A stretch of DNA of 64,000 bases, from NCBI GenBank assembly GCA_964016885.1, contig OZ024747.1:7661795-7725794 (forward strand). The letters run 5' to 3'. This DNA comes from Eledone cirrhosa. Its lineage: Eukaryota > Mollusca > Cephalopoda > Octopoda > Eledonidae. Shown piece after piece: positions 37,101 to 44,423 of this stretch. The position numbers were made by a program, and so were the translations under genes. Every line of letters begins with the position of its first letter. Within the stretch, counting starts at the first letter, position 1. The notes below the pieces were generated by a model. It did no database searches and was not told where the DNA came from. It saw only the letters and a program-made list of their open reading frames with translations.

Positions 37101-40100
37101 CACGGAGAAGAGAAGAACAGCTGTAAGTAGACTTCGTTTTATAACTGGAGATAATAATGAGGTTGCTAACCTTATTCCCCCCCCCCCCCCCCATACACTC
37201 TGGGAAATTGCTACATCTATGTTGTTTTTCACCCTCCTACTTAAGACTCATGCAAATGGCTGCATCAGTATTTTTAATAAACTGGTTTGTTATTTACTTC
37301 CTTCTCTTTGTGTCATTTCTAACTGTAGCAGACTGAATATATATTTATTTTTTAATTCTGAAATATGATTTCTGGAAACTGTTGGATCGTGGTTGGTATT
37401 TTTTTACTTCTAGTGATTCCAACACAGTTTCCAACATTAAAATGTGAGGCCTTTTCAGAAGTGACCCTCGAAACAGGTCAACTTCTTCATTCCACCTCAT
37501 ACAGGAACATTACTGAACAATAGCTGACCATTATTCCCTGATAAGCAATATTCTGAAGAAATAACACAGCCTTAATATGTTTCTTAATATAAGATATTTA
37601 GGTCTTAGTATTGTTTAAACACTCTTGTAGGCTATATATATTAGTGATTCTGAAAACTCACAACTAACTAAACCCCCTCCACCCAAGCATCATCTACATG
37701 GAATCTAGACACCAAAGCTGCATAATTCCCTCAACTAAGGCCATGAAAACATTCTTCAATGATATCTTGTAACACTCATTTCCTTCAGCAACACAATCAC
37801 TAGACAACTCAAGAAACAATCTTATATCTCTCCCCCCATTAAATATGAACCACAGACGGCTAGACATTTTGAATTTGTTACAAATGCTAACTTCACAACT
37901 TCTCATGATCTCTCTTGATAATTTTACAAACTCAACCTAATATAGACTGGTCTTCCTCTTTAGTGTTGTAAAATACTTGAGTTTTCAACATAGCCCGAGC
38001 AAGACTTATTATCCCATATTTGGGGTGGTACTACTACTATTACCACACATACAGCCATCTGAACCAGCCAGCCAGCCAACATACTCCAATTCCTGCTCTA
38101 CAAACATACTGTTTTCGCACTCTGCTTCTACTGCCATGGCATCTGCTTCTCAAAGCAAACTAATCTACCACTTCTAATCAAGCCTAGCTGACTTATTGTG
38201 CCCCCCCCCCCCCCCCCCACTCCCAATCTAAGAAGCCTTGTTCTTTCTTACATTTATATGTTAGATTTTCTATGGGTTGTCTGCTATTTGTGTTGAAACA
38301 GATGACTCCCCTCCATGCACATTTTTTGAGCTGGCTCAGCAGAAGTGGGCAGAGTAATACATCCTTGTATGTTAGGTTATGATTTCTGGAAACTGTTGGG
38401 TCGTGGTTGGTATTTTTTGTCTTCTAGTGATTCCAACACAGTTTCCAACATTAAAATGTGAGGACTTTTCAGAAGTGACCCTCAAAAATGGTCAACTTCT
38501 TCATTCCACCTCATACAGGAACATAACTGGACAATAGCTGACCATTATTCCCTAATAAGCAATATTCTGAAGAAAAAACTACCTTAATATAGCTAGGTAT
38601 TTGAAAGATCTTAGTGTTGTTAATATATATTAGTGATTCTGAAAACTCTCAAATAACTAAACCCTCTCCACCCAAGCATCATCTACATGGAATCTAGACA
38701 CCAAAGCTGCATCATTCCCTCAACTAAGGCCATGAAACCATTCTTCAATGATATCTTGTAACACTCATTTCCTTCAGCAACACAATCACTAGACAACTCA
38801 AGAAACAATCATATCTCTCCCCCCATTAAATATGCATGGTCTGGACATGTGTAAATATCGAGAGAAAAAAATTCAATATGGAGTTATTTTAGTTTTGAGT
38901 TGCTAGTATGTATTGAGAAAGTTAAACTAACTATTCCATTGTGTTAGGGTCATTGACAGCTATTGGGTTTGTTTGTTTTTTTGCATTAAGTATTATATAC
39001 TATTATCAGTTTATCATAGTATATTTACAACTTTTAAGTGTATTTCTTGATGGTCAAATTTTGTTTTACAGTAGAGAGAAGCAGCGTGATGCAGAAACTG
39101 CCCCTCACTCTTGGCGAGAAACACCTAAATTGGAAACGGTTGTTGACGTAGCTAAAGAGAAAATGCCATGGAAACCAGTGTCCAAAGAAGGTGGTTGGCG
39201 TGATCGTACCATACAGAGGGAGGACAGCTGGCGCAAGCCAGATTCTAAGTAAGTATTCATCTATCAATGGGCAAATCTTTTTCTTTTAATTTAATTTTAT
39301 TAATGTCTTACAGCATTTCTCTATTGTTTATTAGAACTATTCCACGTGTAAATGTTCCTTTTCCCTAAGGTTTTAGGAGTAAATCAAGGATGAAGAAATA
39401 TTATAGAGCAATAATCATGGTGGTCTAAATCAAATATAGGTTTCTTCAAATTCATTATCACACAAACGTTTACTTCAGAATAATTTATGGCTTGTTTTGT
39501 TGATTTTCCTCTAGTCTGTTGTTGATTAATTTATGTATTTATTTTCCTCCATCTTAGCAAAGAATCTGAAGATATGAACTGGAAACCTGGCAAGACTGAG
39601 CGTATTCCTGCACGAGACGTGAGGCAAGAAACCCCTCCTGATGAACCAGAAAAGGAGGATGAAAGCTGGGCCAGCTCTACTGAACCGCCACTTAAAGATA
39701 CTCCATTTAGAGAGAGCACAACTCCATCCAAATACCCCCCAGAACCAGTGACACCCAGAGACAGCTGGCGAGAAAAGGGTTTGAAGGATGTTGATAGAGG
39801 AGACAGGTTAGTTTAATGTTTGAGATTTACTACTTTCTATAAAATCTTTACCTGATTAGAATCTGGTTTAAGTTTGGTTTTCTATATTTCAGAATCCGTG
39901 ATGAGAGATGGGGTCGAAGAGAGGATCGTCAAGTTGGGGATGATGATGAATGGGGAAAATCAACAAGAGGTTCTGGTAGAGATATGTGGAGAGGAGGTTC
40001 TCGTGAATTTAACAGAGATGAGAGCAGTAGCTGGAGAGATAGAGGTGCTGCTCCTGCTGAAGACCGCTGGCGCAGTTCACGTGATGAGCGAGGCCCAGCA

Positions 40101-41576
40101 AGAGATCCAATGTGGATGCGTGACAGAGGAATGGGTGAAAGAGGTGGCTTGAGAGACAGGGATGGACCTCGTGATAGAGATATGCTTCGTGACAGGGATG
40201 GGCCTCGTGACAGGGATGATGCTTGGAGCAGTGATCGACCTATGTCAAGAAATACAGATGACTTCCGGGAAAAGTCTGGAAAGTCGTTGAGCAGTTGGCG
40301 AGGTGGTGAAAGACGAGAGGAGAGAGGACCTCCAGGCCGTGATTCAGATTGGGGCAGGCGAGGTGAGTAGACTTGTTTTGTTTGAAACTTGTATTTTCAA
40401 GTTTTCTCATATTGCTGTCTATAATAAACCTACTTTTGTACTGCTAATGTCTCAAATCTTTTATTTTTCACAGGAGCTGATCGTGGTCCACCTAGTTTTA
40501 ACACTCCTTCACGTGGAGAAGGAAATTCACCACGAAATTGGCGATCAACAGGTGGTGGTCCTGGTGGTGGTGGTAGTGCTGGTACTGGTACTGGTACTGG
40601 TGGAGGTATGTTATTGTATATACTTCACAACTTATTTTGATTGGTTTGAAATAAATGATATCTGTATTTGAATTAATCTCAATATATTATGGCTATCAAT
40701 GCTCCCTTAGAGTATTTAATGGTGTGTGTGAGGTAGTGTACAAAATGTAAATACACTTATGCCATGATTATCCAAATGAGATGGGGGGGGGGGGGGGGGG
40801 GGAATAACTGATCTGATTGTAAATATTTAAAAAAAAAAACTGAATCAGCAGTCATTATAGCATTGGAAAATTTGATTTGCAAGACCAAATTTTGGCTTTT
40901 ATTTTTTCGGAGTTGATAAAATAAATACCAGCCCAGAGCAGTGTGTTGGTGGAATTGAATTAAGTGTCAGAAATGTACAGTGGTATTTGTTCCTGCTTTT
41001 TTTTCAAACCTGTGTTAGGCTTCATGTGTCACCTGGTACGTTGGGTTTGTTTAGCAGTATCTACCTTGTGGGCATTAAAACTAGGTCTCTTGTTTGACAC
41101 ACCACCCTTCTCCCTCTCTCTCTCTCTCTTTGGCTGAACAATAAAAAAAAAGTCTACTATAATCTGGTTTCTTGTTTTTTGCTAATGCTATTACCATCTA
41201 AGTTCCTTGTTCTCTTTCTGTCAATTCAACTAGTGCTGCAGTCTTGTTCCTCAACATCTGTGCATAATCTACTACAATTACATCCTTTCAAACATTGAGA
41301 TTTCTAAAATTAGATATAAAATTGACATTTCAAAGGAAAGAAAAGAGTGTGGTGAATTAACCCTTTAGCATTTAAACCAGCTGTATTCAGCCAGAATTTT
41401 CTCACCTCTTTTCTTTTCAAACTGGCCGTTCATATTGATTTTAAGGCATTGTTCTCAAAATAAATAGTATATATAGAGTAATGTAAATACTAACGGGTTA
41501 AATAATATTATTCTTGATATTTTATTTTTCAGGCCGTGGAGAAGACGATGATGGCTGGACTACTGTACGACACTAA
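16834..41576 (+). CDS. EIF3A: eukaryotic translation initiation factor 3 subunit A, complete, 1,229 aa
   Basis: Largest eIF3 scaffold subunit; it binds the 40S ribosome and organises the eIF3 core. Coding exons: 16834-16882, 21593-21783, 22453-22589, 23331-23494, 24374-24432, 27654-28003, 28196-28367, 29228-29419, 30204-30320, 32142-32327, 32944-33081, 33835-34044, 34340-34444, 35000-35113, 35320-35442, 35603-35756, 36966-37122, 39072-39248, 39558-39806, 39893-40362, 40474-40605, 41533-41576. All introns are GT-AG and phases agree, giving 3,690 nt. The protein opens [17 protein letters not shown] and shares [51 protein letters not shown] and [14 protein letters not shown] with known eIF3a. 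A PCI domain spans roughly 318-505. A charged coiled coil and an Arg/Asp-rich tail follow, ending [10 protein letters not shown]. Human eIF3a is 1,382 aa; the difference lies in the tail. Confidence 0.97.
16883..21592 (+). other. EIF3A intron 1
   Basis: A 4.7-kb intron. It holds (TA)n/(CA)n tracts at about 16,930-17,000 and 17,130-17,150, with more at 17,970-18,010 and 18,118-18,165. The LINE relic at 19,260-20,450 and the repeat fragment at 21,175-21,350 also lie here. The frame at 20,478-20,675 has no recognised domain and sits beside LINE remains, so I do not call it a gene. Confidence 0.6.
19260..20450 (+). mobile_element. decayed LINE fragment (same family as 24,505-26,930)
   Basis: Broken reading frames resemble the better copy in intron 5. 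At about 19,390-19,480 [20 protein letters not shown] parallels [20 protein letters not shown] there. At about 19,930-19,990 [18 protein letters not shown] parallels the reverse-transcriptase palm segment [20 protein letters not shown]. At about 20,250-20,310 GKWPHPMC parallels GEWPCSIC of the Cys/His module. Stops and frameshifts throughout make it inactive. It lies in the sense direction of EIF3A. Confidence 0.7.
22910..22990 (+). repeat. two-copy tandem repeat, about 40-bp unit
   Basis: AAACCTATGAATTGAGAGGT followed by CTGTCACAATGGCTAAC occurs twice in direct succession in EIF3A intron 3, the second copy with two or three substitutions. Confidence 0.8.
24300..24320 (+). repeat. poly-G run of about 21
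   Basis: An uninterrupted G tract on the transcribed sense strand ends about 53 nt before the 3' splice site of the 59-nt exon 5. Similar tracts: C14 at about 37,179-37,192, C17 at about 38,202-38,218 and G18 at about 40,784-40,801. Confidence 0.9.
24505..26930 (-). mobile_element. non-LTR retrotransposon (RTE-like LINE), antisense in EIF3A intron 5, inactivated
   Basis: Read on the minus strand the order is as follows. A 5' segment is at about 26,911-26,420. The reverse transcriptase at 26,409-25,453 has [69 protein letters not shown] and [13 protein letters not shown]. After a break comes the catalytic HVDDLV region (about 25,420). Then come [13 protein letters not shown] and a Cys/His module, [20 protein letters not shown] with WVHKRCSG (about 25,280-25,170). 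The C-terminal region (24,917-24,600) holds [17 protein letters not shown] and [11 protein letters not shown]. The 3' end carries a (GAT)n tail at about 24,510-24,520. Frame breaks make it a pseudo-copy. Clade assignment is tentative. Confidence 0.85.
27090..27653 (+). other. remainder of EIF3A intron 5
   Basis: A second truncated LINE 3' end (TTTTTTCCATGCTTGCATGG) is at about 27,090-27,300, with further scraps at 27,350-27,400. Short (TA)n and poly-A stretches precede the exon 6 acceptor TCTTTACAG. Nothing else is recognised. Confidence 0.5.
29228..32327 (+). CDS. EIF3A: EIF3A exons 8-10: PCI domain core
   Basis: Exons 29228-29419, 30204-30320 and 32142-32327 (all phase 0) encode about residues 375-539. 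They include [20 protein letters not shown] and the PCI winged-helix segment with [16 protein letters not shown] and [19 protein letters not shown]. The PCI domain makes contacts with eIF3c and other subunits in the eIF3 octamer. The intron between exons 9 and 10 hosts the piggyBac-type element. Confidence 0.9.
30416..31855 (+). mobile_element. piggyBac-type DNA transposon with TTAA duplications, internally decayed
   Basis: TTAA at 30,416-30,419 and 31,852-31,855 flank an element whose ends, CCCTTTAGCATTCA and its exact complement TGAATGCTAAAGGG, form a 14-bp perfect terminal repeat. A coding region opens at ATG 30,648 with an acidic N-terminus ([20 protein letters not shown]), usual for piggyBac transposases. 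It continues past an in-frame TAA at 30,939 into [19 protein letters not shown] and [20 protein letters not shown], then through further stops and a frameshift into [15 protein letters not shown] and [17 protein letters not shown]. That order matches the DDE_Tnp_1_7 domain. At 1.43 kb it is shorter than complete relatives, so the 3' half is deleted or eroded. It sits in EIF3A intron 9. Confidence 0.88.
30648..31330 (+). pseudogene. piggyBac transposase remnant
   Basis: The first 97 codons are open from ATG 30,648 to TAA 30,939; the same frame then continues with clear transposase similarity to about 31,125 (a tryptophan position now reads TGA). A frame change follows, after which similarity resumes to about 31,310 (stops at about 31,236 and 31,264). 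At least three stops and one frameshift make it non-functional. It is inside an intron and in sense with EIF3A. Confidence 0.8.
32944..37122 (+). CDS. EIF3A: EIF3A exons 11-17: long charged coiled coil
   Basis: Seven exons encode about residues 540-872. They are dominated by Glu, Lys and Arg in heptad-like order ([59 protein letters not shown]). The conserved [14 protein letters not shown] marks the family. In eIF3a this spectrin-like helical region binds the eIF3b/g/i module. Introns here are short (295-1,210 bp), unlike the 2-5-kb introns nearer the 5' end. Confidence 0.9.
34045..34339 (+). repeat. EIF3A intron 12 with (TC)n tract abutting the donor
   Basis: The donor GTGAGT is followed at once by about 33 TC dinucleotides (34,049-34,115, one TTT interruption). 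The intron is only 295 nt. Its branch and acceptor end (ATTGTTTAG) look ordinary. Confidence 0.9.
34545..34710 (+). repeat. SINE copy, sense to EIF3A, intron 13
   Basis: It has the sense order GAATTGGTAGAATCGTTAGA, GGTATTTGTTCCGGCTCT, GAGTCCAAATCCTGCCGAGG (box-B region), AACTTTGCCTGTCATCC and AAAAAACGTACCAGT. The tail is missing. Confidence 0.8.
36030..36190 (-). repeat. SINE copy, antisense, EIF3A intron 16
   Basis: Decayed antisense body: GGGATTAAGTCTATCACC, GGAATTTGAAATTAGAACAA, GGCATCTTGTCTGATGCC, then CTGGTATTTTATTG. A member of another dispersed family (GTAGGGTGTGATTTGATAG ... CTCCAGATCAGCCCGGATCA) lies beyond it at about 36,380-36,530. Confidence 0.6.
37364..38834 (+). repeat. direct duplication of about 0.46-0.48 kb within EIF3A intron 17
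   Basis: Copy 1 spans about 37,364-37,846 and copy 2 about 38,378-38,834. Both start TATGATTTCTGGAAACTGTT and share GTGATTCCAACACAGTTTCC, CATCTACATGGAATCTAGAC and CTCCCCCCATTAAATATG. Differences are a few substitutions and small indels (copy 1 has extra bases near 37,590-37,640). The 530-bp spacer between them holds the C17 tract. Confidence 0.9.
39072..41576 (+). CDS. EIF3A: EIF3A exons 18-22: Arg/Asp-rich tail and stop
   Basis: About residues 873-1,229. The tail has tryptophan-centred motifs ([33 protein letters not shown]), then short Arg-Asp repeats ([19 protein letters not shown]) in the 470-nt exon 39,893-40,362. A Gly-rich stretch with GTGTGTGG follows, and the 44-nt last exon encodes the near-invariant end. 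In vertebrates this zone carries long DDDRGPRR decapeptide repeats. Those are not present as such here; the RDRDGPR pattern seems to be a shorter counterpart. Confidence 0.9.
40700..41532 (+). other. EIF3A intron 21 repeats
   Basis: G18 at about 40,784-40,801 is followed by an A-run. A truncated sense SINE body lies at about 40,865-40,990, a (TC)n at 41,110-41,130, and the piggyBac-type MITE at 41,361-41,497. The last 44-nt coding exon follows 36 nt after the MITE. Confidence 0.6.
41361..41497. mobile_element. piggyBac-type MITE (TTAA-flanked), 137 bp
   Basis: TTAA at 41,357-41,360 and again at 41,498-41,501 give an intact target duplication. The ends CCCTTTAGCATTTAAACCAG and TGTAAATACTAACGGG are imperfect inverted repeats. 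The interior TTTCTCACCTCTTTTCTTT, CAAACTGGCCGTTCATATTG and GGCATTGTTCTCAAAATA is shared with the other copies, but the middle is deleted. Confidence 0.85.
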
Positions 41577-42177
41577 TGTTTGCTGCCAGCACTGTTGTCA
41601 ACTAATTAATGATATTACAAAACGGATTTATTGTCCCCAACATCGTCGCCGTATTATTACTACTACTACTACAGCTCTTTGACAGACTGCTCCTGTAGAC
41701 AAGAGTCAGATACACATGATACCAAACTGAATTTTATGATTACTACTACTACTACTACTGCTAACTTTTTTTTGTAACTTCTAATTTACGAGTTTTAATT
41801 TCAGAATTTTCCTTCTTGTCTTCCTGTATAGGGAGGTAAAACATCAAGGACAATGTCCAGTCTATTTGGCCCCTTAACAACTGGCTGTATACCTTCTCTA
41901 CCTCCCTATATCAGCTGACTATATTAACCCTGCTTCTATCAAATTGCTAGGTCAACAACAATAAATATAATAATAAAGTTCATTTTTTTTTTCTTTTCTT
42001 TTCTTTTAATACATTTAACTAAATTTATTGTACTATAATACATATATATACACACATAGATAGGCACACACACATAATATATATATATGGGGCTCTTGTA
42101 TTTTTTTTTGTTACCTTTTGATTTTAATGTGTTTAAATGTATAAACAATTCAATAAAACTGAAACTTTGAAACAATT
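41577..42177 (+). other. EIF3A: EIF3A 3' UTR
   Basis: This is non-coding sequence after TAA 41,574-41,576. It contains (TAC)n near 41,660-41,680 and 41,740-41,758 and a (TA)/(CA) tract near 42,040-42,090. Confidence 0.6.
42152..42157 (+). terminator. EIF3A polyadenylation signal
   Basis: AATAAA within CAATTCAATAAAACTGAAAC, 576 nt after the stop codon and the first canonical hexamer in plausible context. Cleavage would fall near 42,170-42,180. Confidence 0.65.
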
Positions 42178-43683
42178 TATTTTATATGAATGATTTTCAA
42201 AATGACCCTGAGAAGCTGTAAAAAGTGGTTATCTTAAAAGCTTACAAATGGTTTGTGTATTAAAAAGTTCAGTATCCTGTATGTAAGTGGTTAAGTAGTT
42301 TGCCTTGCCTTGCAATCCCAGTTATATATCATCGTCGTCATTGTTTAACGTCTATCTTCCATGCTAGCATGGGTAAGACGAGAGATCTGGTAAGGGGACC
42401 GTGATGCCCTTCCTAACGCCAACCATAGTTACAGTGGTGGCATCTCATGACAACAAAAGCGACTGCCCTCGTGTCAAACGTATAGTTTTGTCAGTTAAGT
42501 TTAACAAAGTATGTTAGCTGTAAAGTAGTTTGCAGTCATGCATCCCCACTACACAACACCTGGAGCAATGTCTTGTGATAGTCTTGGTGGGCAAAAACTT
42601 ATGATGCATGTGGATACAGTATTAAGATCAGCCTTCACTACTACTTCCACAGGTTCTTCATAATTGAATTGTTTGGCTACCTTCTTTTGTAGTACTTTTG
42701 TTCTCTCTGATGGACATTTGGACTATAGTCACTAATAGAAAACCGTTTCACACATGTACAAGTTTTTGTTATGAGATATTCATCATCGTTTAACGTTCAT
42801 TTTCCATATTAGCATGAGTAGGACGGGCTGCCCTGCCTGACTTCATATCCTTGATTGCCTTACTTGCTATACTACTGCTAACATGTACAGCCGGTACCTC
42901 TGTTGGGTCGACATGTGACTAACTTTCTTCTTCCTATGCATTCTCCTCATTTATTGTGGCACCTCCATGCTACCTTCTTTTCAGCGTTAGTGAGGGCAAG
43001 TTCGCCAAAATCATTTCAGACATCATCTTCCCTGAACACCTCACACCAATACAGTGAATATAGACATTTGTGTGTTACAAGTTAATTATGAGGTTTGGTA
43101 GATAAGTTGCGTTTTTTTTTTTTTTAATGGGTGATTTTAAAAACCTGCAAAAGATTGGTTCCATGTCCTTTACATATTCTAACTGCAACAAATTGATTAC
43201 CTTCCCTGTCATACTCTATTGCAACATTCTTGTTCCTGTGTCAGACAACTACAAATATTAAATTAGCCATAAGACTGAAAACTGAAATTAGGCTAACAGG
43301 TGTAATTAATAGAATATCAACAAAGGTTTATATAACTGGTACATTTTATTGATCAAGGATGGATGAAATGCAAAAACTTAATGTTAAAGGGGCAGAAAAC
43401 TGTTCTGACCCCTACCATATATCAGTTTCGTTTGACGGTATGAAGTTATCCACCTCTAGTTTGGGGTAATGGAAAAGTTGAGGCATTCATGATTTTCTCA
43501 AGCAGTATTAAGTAACATAGATTGACTGGACCCTTTGTTCAACAGAAACTTATTCTACAGCAAACAACTCACAAAAACTAGAATTGGATTGCTTGTATTA
43601 TGTACCAAACAAGGGTTTCTAATCTCCTCCCCGCTTTCAAAGAAAGGGCTTAATTGATTCAATATATCACTGACTTTATTTAA
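42178..43683. other. EIF3A-RPP30 intergenic region
   Basis: The two genes converge here. Truncated LINE 3' ends lie at about 42,330-42,440 (CGTCTATCTTCCATGCTAGC) and 42,780-42,960. The rest is unassigned; short frames such as 42,903-43,085 run through repeat sequence. Confidence 0.55.
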
Positions 43684-44024
43684 CCATTTAACATTTACAC
43701 CAGCCGTATCATCTCACCTCTTTCTGTTCAAACTGGCCACTCATACAGATGTTTAGGTATTGTTCTCAAAATCTCAGATTCAATATTATGTGAGGTAAAG
43801 CCTTTACTGTGAAAATACCAACAACCATCAGCAGGAATTTGGGGACTAGCTGTGCACAGGAAAAAAGTCTGAAGTTTCTGCCAAAATTCTCTCAACTCTT
43901 TCTATTCAAACCGGCTGTAACACCTACATTAAGGTATTGTTCTCAAAATCTCAATATTATGTGAGATAAAGCCTTTACCACAAAATTGCTATAGTAAATA
44001 TAGACTGATGTAAATGCTAACCGG
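43684..44024. mobile_element. composite piggyBac-type MITE (341 bp) with a repeated half
   Basis: TTAA at 43,680-43,683 and 44,025-44,028 bound it. The left end is CCATTTAACATTTACACCAG and the right end GTAAATGCTAACCGG. The conserved interior (CTCTTTCTGTTCAAACTGGC, GGTATTGTTCTCAAAATCTC, TGTGAGGTAAAGCCTTTACT) appears twice, at about 43,715-43,820 and 43,885-43,985. A foreign-looking segment (CAGCAGGAATTTGGGGACTA) lies between. Confidence 0.75.
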
Positions 44025-44423
44025 TTAAACTTCATAAAGAACTGATATAGGAATTTCGTATTTTACATTTGAGCTAGAGGAGGGCCAAAGAACTACAAAT
44101 AGCTTTGGCACAAATTCGAAAGGACCCGATTACAGGTACCTTTTTATGCACCTAGATATGAACTCAAAATGAAGGGATATAAGTAAAGGTAATTTTAGTC
44201 TGCCACTTCACTACCATCCTAAGGGAAACCTATTATAAATACCTTTTTTATTCACCCCCTGCTCATTTCTCTCTTACCCTTCCAGAGTTGATCTCAAAAT
44301 GAAGGTAATTTTAGTCTGCCTTTTCCCTACCACCCTAGGGCAAACCCCTATAATTATTAAAATGTATGTGTGTGTGGGAGGGGTCTGTACAAATATGTGG
44401 GCAAAAGGGGGGGAAGTCCCCCA

